Positions 24,693 to 33,030 of a stretch of 57,395 nt of DNA are shown here, piece by piece. The DNA comes from Nostoc sp. CHAB 5834 (lineage in GTDB: Bacteria; Cyanobacteriota; Cyanobacteriia; Cyanobacteriales; Nostocaceae). The notes under the pieces are model-generated. The model did not search any database and was not told where the DNA came from. It worked only from the letters and a program-made list of their open reading frames with translations. The stretch's first letter is position 1. Each line of letters begins with the position of its first letter. Made by a program: the position numbers and the translations under genes. Location: NCBI GenBank assembly GCA_020829485.1, contig JAIVFU010000045.1, positions 1 through 57,395 on the forward strand, in the 5' to 3' direction.

Positions 24693-27600
24693 TTATCTCT
24701 CCTCTCTGCGCCTCTGCGCCTCTGCGTGAGATTTTTGTCTAATTTCTTTTCGACGCTGTATAGATGCCGACCTACTTTCCAATTGATGATTATTTGTTCC
24801 TACAGATAATTGTGAACTCGACTCTTGACCAAAAAAATTGGCTAAATAATTAATAGTTGGATATTGAAACATCTCAACTAAAGAAAAATCTCGTTGAAAT
24901 TTTTGTTGTAGCTTGCTATAAACCTGAATCAAAAGTAACGAATGACCACCAAGCTCGAAGAAGTTATCATGTATACCTACTTCATCAATCCGAAGCACTT
25001 CTTGCCAAATACTAGCAATAGTTTGTTCAACCTCAGTTTGAGGAAGTTGTAATTTCTGTTCTAATTCAGGACGCACACTTTCAGGCAAAGGAAGCGCTTG
25101 ATAATTGACTTTACCATTAGGCAATAGTGGCAAAGCTTCTAACATTACAAAGGCTGATGGCAGCATATATTCAGGTAGCTTCTCTTTTAGCAGACGATGC
25201 AACTCGCTAATATTTATTACCTGTTGTGAATCAGAAACAATATATGCTACTAGCTGCTGGACGAGTTCATCTTCTCTAACTACAACAATAGCCTCCCCGA
25301 CTCTGGGATGTTGGCGTAATACTGCTTCAATTTCTCCCAGTTCTACACGGAAACCGCGCAGCTTAACTTGGTGGTCAATTCTTCCCAAAAACTCTAAATT
25401 ACCATCACCTTGGTAACGTGCCAAGTCTCCCGTTTTGTAAAGCCTTCTTCCTGCCCTTAATATAAATCGCTCTGCTGTTAATTCTAGTTGATTCAGATAG
25501 CCTCTAGCCAATCCTGCACCACTAACATAAAGTTCACCAGCTACGCCTACAGGAACAGGCTGTAAGTTCTTATCTAATAGATTAATTTGTGTATTAGCGA
25601 TCGCACGACCAATCACCACCCGCTCAGGAAGTTGATCTTTTGGAGTTATACTGTAACAAGTAACATCAGCAGATACTTCCGAAGAACCGTAAAGATTCAA
25701 CAAAATGCTATCAGGTAGCGTCTGCCTAAACTTGTGTAACAAGTCAATTGAAAGCGCTTCACCACTAGTTACCCAAAACTTCAATTTTGGTAGTTGGTTT
25801 TGCAACTCACTATCGGTGTCTAACAACACACGCAGTAATGAAGGAACAAGTACCAGCCGTGTAACGTTATGGTTAGCAAGAGTTTCCACAAACTGGGGTG
25901 GATTTTTGACAATGCGATCGCCTACAATCACAGTCTTCACCCCTTGCAATAAAGAGCCAAAAATCTCCCAAACTGAATCTACAAAGTTTAAAGATGTTTT
26001 CTGACAACAAACTTCTCCCTCTGTAAACGGATAAGTCTCCCACATCCAATGAAAACGATTGACAGCGCCTCGATGCAGCCCCAAAACTCCTTTAGGTTTG
26101 CCAGTGGAACCCGAAGTGTAGATAACGTAAGCGAGATTGTCACCTGTAGTATAACTAACAGGATTCTCTGGACTTTCTTGGGCAATCTTATTCCAATCTA
26201 TGTCTATGCAGACAACTGTCATTTTGTCAAAGTTATTAACAAATGACGAATGACTAATAACGAATGATACTCGCGCATCCGACAACATAAAAGCTAATCG
26301 CTGCTGCGGATATGCTGGATCTAGCGGCAAATATGCACCACCAGCCTTGAGAATTCCTAACAGCCCGACTATCATATCCAAGGAAGGCTCTACACATATT
26401 CCTACCAGCACCTCTGAACTTACACCCAGCTTTTGCAAATAATGCGCCAGTTCATTTGCACGCTGATTTAATTCTCTGTAAGTCAATTCCTCTTCTTTAC
26501 AAATCACCGCCACAGCATCGGGTTTACGTTCTACTTGCGCTTCAAATAGCTGATGAATGCACTTCTCAAGTGGGTACTCTATCTGGGTATCATTCCATTT
26601 TGCTAACTGCGTCTTCTCAGTTTCATTTAACAGTGGTAACTCCCAAAGCTGCTGCTGAAAATCTGTGACAATTCCCGCTAGCAATGTCTGCAAATGCTCT
26701 GCCATTCGGTGTATAGTTTCTGGCTCAAACAAATCAGTACTATACTCAAAAGTTCCGATTAATCCTGAAGTTGTTTCTTCCACAAACAGAGTCAAATCAA
26801 ACTTTGCTGTAGCGCTATCGCTTTCTAATAAACTCAAGTTTAAACCCGACAACTCTATCTCTGACATTGGTGCATTTTGTAACACAAACATTATTTGAAA
26901 GAGTGGTGTGTAACTCAAAGAACGATGTGGTTGCAATTCTTCCACCAGCACATCGAAGGGTAAATCCTGATGAGAATATGCTCCTAAAGCAACCTCACGT
27001 ACTCGGCTCAATAACTCCTCAAAAGTAAGATTCCCTTCTAACTTGGTTCGTAACACTAAAGTATTGACAAAAAAGCCAATTAACCTTTCTATTTCAGCAT
27101 GGTTGCGGTTGGCTATGGGAGAACCTACGACAATATCCTCACTACCTGTGTAGCGATACAGCAAAGTTTTGAAAGCTGCTAGCAGCGTCATAAACAAGGT
27201 ACATCCTTGTTCCTGGCTTAAGATTTTGAGTGCAGCAGATTCTTCTGGAGAAATTTCAAAAGTATAGTTAGCACCTCTGAAAGATTGAACAGCAGGGCGT
27301 GGATGGTCAGTGGGTAAATTTAGCAGTGCTGGTGCGCCATCTAAATGCTGTCGCCAGTAAGCAAGTTGAGAATCTAATACTTTTCCTACTAACCAATTTC
27401 GTTGCCATGCTGCAAAGTCTACATACTGAATTGGCACTTCTGGTAAATTAGGGAGTTGTGCTATGCAGAACGATTGATAAAGTGTAGAAAGTTCTTTCAC
27501 AAATACACCTATAGACCAACCATCAGACGCAATATGATGTAAGGTTAATAGCGCTATATGTTCTTGTTCACCAAGACGCAATAACTTTGCTCGTATCATT

Positions 27601-30600
27601 AAGTCAGTCTGAAGGTTAAAGGGCTGTTGTGCCTCTATTTGTGCCAGTTGTTCTACTTGAATTTCTTGTAAATTAGGTAGTAACTCACTCAAATCAACTA
27701 CTGGCAGCAAAAGTGTTGCTTCTGATGAGATGATTTGTATGGGTCGTCCTACAAGTGTTTTGAAGTTGGTTCGTAAGACTTCATGACGGCGGACAATTTC
27801 GTTAAGGCTCTCTTGTAACGCCTGTTGGTTAAGCTGTCCTTGTAAGCAAAAAGCAGCTGATATATTATTGAAGGGGCTATCTGGCTGTAGTTGAGTTAAA
27901 AACCATAAACGTTGTTGAGCAAAGGATAAGATTAATTCTTCGTCCCTAAAAATGCGCTCAATTGGGGGAATTTCTAAACCTATCCCCGCTTTGATATTTT
28001 TCTCAATTAATGTTGCTAAACTGGCTACTGTTGGCTGCTCAAACAAGCGACGTAAAGGCAATTCTACCTCAAAAATCTGCCGCACTTTGGAAATGACGCG
28101 AGTAGCTAGCAGGGAGTGTCCCCCCAATTCAAAGAAGTTGTCGTGAATACTTACTTTTTCCAGACCAAGAACTTCCGCCCAAATTCCCACTAACATCTCT
28201 TGAATGGGCGTAGCTGGAGCCACAAAAGTGCTTTCGTTTTGCAATTGTGTAAAATCAGGTGCAGGTAATGCACGTCTGTCTACCTTACCACTGGGAGCTA
28301 ATGGTAAACTTTCTAGTACCACAAAAGCTGATGGTATCATCTGCTGCGGTAATCGTGCTTTAAGAAGATTTCTTAGCTCTGATATTAGGTCTTCTTGCAA
28401 ATCCTGACTATCAAATTGCGGAACTACATAAGCGACTAAACGTTTATCACCAGTGTCTTCCCTAACTATAACTACAGTCTCCCGCACAGCCAAATGCTGA
28501 CGTATTAGTGCTTCAATTTCTTCGAGTTCAATGCGAAAACCGCGAATCTTGACTTGATTATCTATGCGTCCGAGAAACTCAATATTACCATTGGGTAGCC
28601 ACCTACCTAAATCTCCGGTTTTGTAGATTAAATCTCTATTACCAGAGGGTAATTTTTTTATAGTATTAGGAACAAAGCTTAATTTAGTTTTCTCTTCATT
28701 CTTCCAATAGCCATCTCCTACGCCAATTCCTGCTACACAAATCTCTCCCGGAAATCCTATTGGCACTAATTGCATTTCTCGGTCAAGAATATAGATATTT
28801 AAGTTAGCTAAAGGCTGACCAATAGAAACAGTTCGTTGATTTTCTGGCAAAGGTTTGTCAATGATAAATTGTGTGATATCATCCGCAGCTTCAGTTGGGC
28901 CATAAGCATCAGCTATTCTAATTGCAGGATACAGACTCAACCACTGATTTACCCTTTGGACTGAAACTGGTTCACCAACTACCATCATCCATTTTAAGTC
29001 TGGTAAAAGTCTTTTCTCAGGCGGTAGTTGAGAAATATAGTCTATTAATCCTCCGAATACTGCTGGAACTAATTCAACAACAGTGATTCTTTTTTCTTTT
29101 AAAATTTTGAATAATTTGTCAGGAATAAATCCCGATTCAGTATCTACTATAACTGTCTTACCACCGATGAGAAGCGGCGCTAAAAATTGCCAGACAGAAA
29201 TATCAGTAGAAGCAGGAGCGCTTTGGAGAAAACAAAAATCTGCTGTCAACTCTAATTCATCAAACTGAGCATAAATATGATTAATCGCACCATCATGCCT
29301 GACTATTGCACCTTTAGGCAATCCAGTTGAACCAGATGTATACAGCATATAAGCTGGATCTGTTACTGCATTTCTAGCTGCTAAATTATCATTTGGCAGA
29401 TGATAAAAATCTAATTTATTATAAATATTAATATTGTGTATATAAGGATTATTGGTACTGTCTAAACAAATTAAGTGCTTCAAATACAGATAACTTTCTC
29501 TAAGGTCTGTAAAGATATCTAAACAAGATGAATCTGTTAAAATTATTCTGACTTCACTGTTAGACACCATGTACTTAATTCTATCTGATGGATACTGAAT
29601 ATCAATCGGTACATAAGCTCCGCCAGCCTTATAAATAGCAAGTATACCTATCAAAAAACTGATGTCTCTTTCTTTAAGAACTCCAACAATTTCCCCCTTT
29701 TTAATTCCTAACTTCTGTAAAAATATACCAAGTTGATTGGCTTTTTCATTTAACTCTTGATATGTTAACTGAGTATTTTCACAATCAGCTGCAATTCTTT
29801 CAGGTGTCTCTTCTACTTGCTTTTCAAATAACTGCTCAATTGTCTGAGTGATAGGGTATTGTTTTGTCTTACTGTTAAATTGCTCTAACAACTGGTGCTT
29901 GTCGTCTGATTTTAAGAAAGAGACATCTGTAATCTTAGTTTTAAAATCGTTAACAATACATTCAAGGACGTTGAGATAGTATTTAATAATATATCTAATA
30001 ACATTTTGTTGAAAAAGACTCTTATTGTAATCTATTCTACCAATTATCAGATTATCAGCAGCTTTAAATGTAAACGTCAAATCATTGCTAATATTTGCTA
30101 AATCATTCTGATTGTGGATATTTTCTAATAAAATAGCAATGTCAAAAAATGGACAGCGATTCTGATGGTTGGGTAAATTTAATAGCTGAACTAATTCATC
30201 AACAGCATAATTTTGATGACTATATGCGCCTATTGTTGTTTCTTTGACTTGAAGAAGCAAATCTTTAAATGTCAGATTTTTATCGACACTAATATGCAAG
30301 GGGATGATTTTATTTGAATTATTATTAAGCCATTCTAATTGATAAACTGGAGAACCAATAATAATATCCTTGCTGTCAGTATATTTATTCATTAATATAC
30401 TTAATGCAGAGAGCAATACTAAATATATTGATAAATCAGAATTATGACTCAGCTTGATAATAGCTGCTGATAAATCTTGTGATAATTGAAAGCTAATAGA
30501 TTTATTTTTACCACTATAAACTACAGGTCTAATATAATCTGTAATCAAATTTGTTTCTGGTAATTCACCTGATAACTGATTTAACCAATAAATTTTCTGA

Positions 30601-30653
30601 GAAAATAAATCTTCATCCGTCAATGTATTTATACTTTGAATTGCAATCATCAT
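24693..30653 (-). CDS. NRPS, half-C-A(Dab)-T-C-A(beta-Ala)-T
   Basis: 1986 residues. The protein starts with only the C-terminal half of a condensation domain (about 1-245; no HHxxxDG). A1 (about 265-775, DISVWQF near 485) gives the code D-I-W-E-M-V-A-D-D-K, close to the diaminobutyrate code DIWELTADD of pyoverdine synthetases. T1 has ELGGHSLLAT near 846. The full C2 (about 890-1330) has HHIASDG near 1039. A2 (about 1345-1835) gives V-D-W-V-V-S-L-A-D-K, nearly identical to the beta-alanine code. T2 has ELGGHSLLLI near 1903. The last residues (SHAEAQRRREER) are encoded by the cgcagaggcgcagag repeat. Genes for diaminobutyrate and beta-alanine supply lie on either side. Confidence 0.93.
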   Translation of the reverse strand: MMIAIQSINTLTDEDLFSQKIYWLNQLSGELPETNLITDYIRPVVYSGKNKSISFQLSQDLSAAIIKLSHNSDLSIYLVLLSALSILMNKYTDSKDIIIGSPVYQLEWLNNNSNKIIPLHISVDKNLTFKDLLLQVKETTIGAYSHQNYAVDELVQLLNLPNHQNRCPFFDIAILLENIHNQNDLANISNDLTFTFKAADNLIIGRIDYNKSLFQQNVIRYIIKYYLNVLECIVNDFKTKITDVSFLKSDDKHQLLEQFNSKTKQYPITQTIEQLFEKQVEETPERIAADCENTQLTYQELNEKANQLGIFLQKLGIKKGEIVGVLKERDISFLIGILAIYKAGGAYVPIDIQYPSDRIKYMVSNSEVRIILTDSSCLDIFTDLRESYLYLKHLICLDSTNNPYIHNINIYNKLDFYHLPNDNLAARNAVTDPAYMLYTSGSTGLPKGAIVRHDGAINHIYAQFDELELTADFCFLQSAPASTDISVWQFLAPLLIGGKTVIVDTESGFIPDKLFKILKEKRITVVELVPAVFGGLIDYISQLPPEKRLLPDLKWMMVVGEPVSVQRVNQWLSLYPAIRIADAYGPTEAADDITQFIIDKPLPENQRTVSIGQPLANLNIYILDREMQLVPIGFPGEICVAGIGVGDGYWKNEEKTKLSFVPNTIKKLPSGNRDLIYKTGDLGRWLPNGNIEFLGRIDNQVKIRGFRIELEEIEALIRQHLAVRETVVIVREDTGDKRLVAYVVPQFDSQDLQEDLISELRNLLKARLPQQMIPSAFVVLESLPLAPSGKVDRRALPAPDFTQLQNESTFVAPATPIQEMLVGIWAEVLGLEKVSIHDNFFELGGHSLLATRVISKVRQIFEVELPLRRLFEQPTVASLATLIEKNIKAGIGLEIPPIERIFRDEELILSFAQQRLWFLTQLQPDSPFNNISAAFCLQGQLNQQALQESLNEIVRRHEVLRTNFKTLVGRPIQIISSEATLLLPVVDLSELLPNLQEIQVEQLAQIEAQQPFNLQTDLMIRAKLLRLGEQEHIALLTLHHIASDGWSIGVFVKELSTLYQSFCIAQLPNLPEVPIQYVDFAAWQRNWLVGKVLDSQLAYWRQHLDGAPALLNLPTDHPRPAVQSFRGANYTFEISPEESAALKILSQEQGCTLFMTLLAAFKTLLYRYTGSEDIVVGSPIANRNHAEIERLIGFFVNTLVLRTKLEGNLTFEELLSRVREVALGAYSHQDLPFDVLVEELQPHRSLSYTPLFQIMFVLQNAPMSEIELSGLNLSLLESDSATAKFDLTLFVEETTSGLIGTFEYSTDLFEPETIHRMAEHLQTLLAGIVTDFQQQLWELPLLNETEKTQLAKWNDTQIEYPLEKCIHQLFEAQVERKPDAVAVICKEEELTYRELNQRANELAHYLQKLGVSSEVLVGICVEPSLDMIVGLLGILKAGGAYLPLDPAYPQQRLAFMLSDARVSFVISHSSFVNNFDKMTVVCIDIDWNKIAQESPENPVSYTTGDNLAYVIYTSGSTGKPKGVLGLHRGAVNRFHWMWETYPFTEGEVCCQKTSLNFVDSVWEIFGSLLQGVKTVIVGDRIVKNPPQFVETLANHNVTRLVLVPSLLRVLLDTDSELQNQLPKLKFWVTSGEALSIDLLHKFRQTLPDSILLNLYGSSEVSADVTCYSITPKDQLPERVVIGRAIANTQINLLDKNLQPVPVGVAGELYVSGAGLARGYLNQLELTAERFILRAGRRLYKTGDLARYQGDGNLEFLGRIDHQVKLRGFRVELGEIEAVLRQHPRVGEAIVVVREDELVQQLVAYIVSDSQQVINISELHRLLKEKLPEYMLPSAFVMLEALPLLPNGKVNYQALPLPESVRPELEQKLQLPQTEVEQTIASIWQEVLRIDEVGIHDNFFELGGHSLLLIQVYSKLQQKFQRDFSLVEMFQYPTINYLANFFGQESSSQLSVGTNNHQLESRSASIQRRKEIRQKSHAEAQRRREER
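24701..24731. repeat. cgcagaggcgcagag-type repeat forming the NRPS C-terminus
   Basis: Three tandem CTCTGCG/CCTCTGCG units lie inside the last codons of the NRPS gene, so the repeat encodes its Glu/Arg-rich tail and sits just before the stop at 24693. Confidence 0.75.
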
Positions 30654-30727
30654 CTATAACCTTATAACTAAATGCTTTACTGATTGTCTTAAGTACAACT
30701 TTGCAGAGAGTCACATATTTTTCTCAG

Positions 30728-30749
30728 CTCTGCGCTTTCCTCTGCGTTT
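30728..30749. repeat. Degenerate cgcagaggcgcagag-type repeat
   Basis: CTCTGCGCTTTCCTCTGCGT in the spacer between the aminotransferase and the Dab/beta-Ala NRPS. Confidence 0.6.
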
Positions 30750-30767
30750 AAAAGATTATTGAGTATT

Positions 30768-32012
30768 TTATGAAAAACATTCATCAAAAGCTTCTTTGAT
30801 AATAAAACATCCCTTTTCTAAAGTAGATATTTCAATTGTTAAAGCCGGCAATATTTTGATGACACTATTATTTCTGCCAGTTTTTTCAACTATTAATCCT
30901 AGTTCAAAACAACGGGAAGTGATTTTTTTTGCTAAATTAGCATTGCCAATATCAATACCCCAAATCAAACCTATTCCACGTATCTTTATTGTCTCACTAA
31001 TTGAGGCTATTTTGTCAACTAAAAAATTCTGTAAAAAAGATTCTTTAATTTTGACTTCCTGTTCCAGATTAGTAATTTCTCTATATTCTAGAGCAGCTGT
31101 TCCACCAACAAAAGCCAGTTGATTTCCTCTAAAAGTTCCATTGTGTTCTCCAGGTTCCCAAATATCTAACTCTGGCTTAAACAACAGTAGTGACATGGGA
31201 AAACCATAACCACCAATAGATTTTGAAAGCACTACCATATCAGGAACAATATTCGCTCTTTCAAAGGAAAAGAAAGGGCCTGTTCGACCACAGCCAACTT
31301 GAATATCGTCGCAAATTAATAGAATATCATGCTTGTTACATAACTTTCTTAGCTTTTGCATCCACTCAATTGGTGCTACAATCACTCCTCCTTCTGCTTG
31401 CACAGTTTCAAATATTATTGCTGCTGGCTTTTCGATTCCTGAATTAACATCATTTAGTACTGATTCTATAAACTCTATGGTGTCAAAGCTTTCCATAAAT
31501 CCATAGGGATAAGGCATAAATGTGACATTATTTGATGTGCCATAAGCCCCCTCTTTAATATCACGATTACCACTAATGGATAAGCTACCTAGTGTCATCC
31601 CATGATAGGCTCCCATGAATGAAAATATGCCTGGCCTTTTTTTTACTTTTCTTGCTAGTTTTAATGCAGCTTCAACAGCATTTGTTCCTGTAGGCCCACA
31701 AAACTGAACTCGGTAATCTAAGTTTTTAGGATATAAAACTGTTTCTGAAAACTTGCATAGAAATTCTTCTTTTGCAGATGTATGCAAATCTAAACCATGT
31801 GCGATCGCATCTGCTTCCAAATATGATATCACCTTTTGTTTAATATAATCGTTGTTATGTCCATAATTTAAAGCACCTGCACCTGCTAAAAAATCAATAT
31901 ATGCCTCTTCTGATTCGGAATAGATAAAAGAACCTTTAGCTCTATGAAAGAGGGCTGGAAAACTTCGGCAATAACTTCTAACATTAGATTCTCGTTGCTC
32001 AAAGATGTTCAT
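30768..32012 (-). CDS. L-2,4-diaminobutyrate:2-oxoglutarate aminotransferase-like (EctB/Dat type)
   Basis: 414 residues, class III PLP aminotransferase. Hallmarks: FLAGAGALNYGHNN near the N-terminus, FCGPTGTNAVEAALKLARK, GAYHGMTLGSLSISGN, ICDDIQVGCGRTGPFF (PLP-binding Asp) and VVLSKSIGGYGFPMS (Schiff-base Lys). These stretches are characteristic of the EctB/Dat group that converts aspartate semialdehyde to 2,4-diaminobutyrate, not of acetylornithine aminotransferases. No ectA or ectC is nearby, so it does not serve ectoine. It lies directly upstream of the NRPS whose first A domain has a diaminobutyrate-like code, so it probably supplies that monomer. Confidence 0.9.
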   Translation of the reverse strand: MNIFEQRESNVRSYCRSFPALFHRAKGSFIYSESEEAYIDFLAGAGALNYGHNNDYIKQKVISYLEADAIAHGLDLHTSAKEEFLCKFSETVLYPKNLDYRVQFCGPTGTNAVEAALKLARKVKKRPGIFSFMGAYHGMTLGSLSISGNRDIKEGAYGTSNNVTFMPYPYGFMESFDTIEFIESVLNDVNSGIEKPAAIIFETVQAEGGVIVAPIEWMQKLRKLCNKHDILLICDDIQVGCGRTGPFFSFERANIVPDMVVLSKSIGGYGFPMSLLLFKPELDIWEPGEHNGTFRGNQLAFVGGTAALEYREITNLEQEVKIKESFLQNFLVDKIASISETIKIRGIGLIWGIDIGNANLAKKITSRCFELGLIVEKTGRNNSVIKILPALTIEISTLEKGCFIIKEAFDECFS

Positions 32013-32045
32013 TGAATTTTACCTTGTTATTTTTAAACGCAAAGG

Positions 32046-32078
32046 GGCGCAGAGTTAAGCGCAAAGGAACGCAGAGGT
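32046..32078. repeat. cgcagag-type repeats in operon spacer
   Basis: GGCGCAGAGTTAAGCGC followed by GGAACGCAGAGG, between the JmjC-like gene and the aminotransferase gene. Confidence 0.6.
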
Positions 32079-32087
32079 TTTTTCAGA

Positions 32088-32969
32088 TTAAGAGACATAA
32101 TTTAAATAAGATTTATAAAAACGAAAAAGTACTTGAGGCGGAACTTTAAATATTAAACCTAGTGTTAATAATAAGTTGTAATAAACGTTTTTTACTGGCA
32201 TACCCTTGAAACTAGCTGATAGACTATTAAATGAACTTTTTGATGTATGCCAATCAATATTAAAAGAAATTGACATATCTAGACTTATCACATGATGTAA
32301 CGTACCAGGAGGCATATATAAAATATCTCCGGGATGCACAATTACTTTAATTGGTCTGGCATTTTTATATAGAGGGTATTGTTCTAAATCTGGATGTTCG
32401 GGGTCAATTTTAAACCATCGCCAATTATGTCGATAACAATATTTAGAGTCTTCACTCAAAAGTAAAGTAAATTGTTTGCGTCCAACAATTTGAAAAAACA
32501 GATTATTAGTGAGGAGACAATCAAAATGTAAAGGTGTAAGGCTATTAGATGAGCCGATAAAGAATTGGCAATAACGCCACCACTTATAAGCATACCATTT
32601 TGGTAGATAATCTAAAGCAAACGGCTGAACATCTTTTATTAGTGAAGGAATCAAACTAAACAAGGGAATATCGTGACAATATGGCGGTTGAATTTGGTTT
32701 TTTGTCTGCTCGTATTCCTCTACAATTTCTGCATATTTTTCGATAGTAAAACTTTCTATTTCAATTTTCCCGTTGTGAAATTTTTTAGCACATATATTCA
32801 TTTCCGGTGCAATTGATCGAAAATATGGTAAAGACCATTTGCTAAAAGCATCCCATTTAGGAATCACACCCGAAATAATCACTGGCTTAGATTTATTTAC
32901 ATAATTCACTAAAAAATCTTCACCAGATATTTGATAATGTCGTTCAATTTCTGAAGAAATAGTAACCAT
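32088..32969 (-). CDS. JmjC/cupin-8 Fe(II)/2-oxoglutarate oxygenase-like protein
   Basis: About 294 residues. The metal triad is readable as HFD in SLTPLHFDCLLTNN and the distal His in PPGTLHHVIS, on a cupin_8/JmjC barrel (FQIVGRKQFTLL, VHPGDILYMPPG). The family includes protein and free or carrier-bound amino-acid hydroxylases. I choose ATG 32969 (MVTISSE) over the longer frame to 33059, because the extra part overlaps the upstream gene and translates a repeat (ITQRRREK). The repeat supplies AGAGAAG as a possible ribosome binding site. Its neighbour is a condensation-like protein without the catalytic His, so a tethered-substrate hydroxylase is plausible. Hydroxylation of Dab or the basic residue would create an iron ligand; this is inference. 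Confidence 0.8.
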   Translation of the reverse strand: MVTISSEIERHYQISGEDFLVNYVNKSKPVIISGVIPKWDAFSKWSLPYFRSIAPEMNICAKKFHNGKIEIESFTIEKYAEIVEEYEQTKNQIQPPYCHDIPLFSLIPSLIKDVQPFALDYLPKWYAYKWWRYCQFFIGSSNSLTPLHFDCLLTNNLFFQIVGRKQFTLLLSEDSKYCYRHNWRWFKIDPEHPDLEQYPLYKNARPIKVIVHPGDILYMPPGTLHHVISLDMSISFNIDWHTSKSSFNSLSASFKGMPVKNVYYNLLLTLGLIFKVPPQVLFRFYKSYLNYVS

Positions 32970-32974
32970 AATCT

Positions 32975-32995
32975 TCTCTCTGCGCCTCTGCGTGA
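32975..32995. repeat. cgcagaggcgcagag-type repeat supplying a ribosome binding site
   Basis: TTCTCTCTGCGCCTCTGCGTG. Read on the minus strand it ends in AGAGAGAAG, about six bases before the JmjC start codon. Confidence 0.65.
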
Positions 32996-33030
32996 TAAAA
33001 ATATTCTTATATCCAAAACCTATGACTGAA

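Noticed and set aside
30768..32012. Ectoine biosynthesis locus
   Set aside because: Only the EctB-like aminotransferase is present; no ectA or ectC, and the neighbour NRPS uses Dab.
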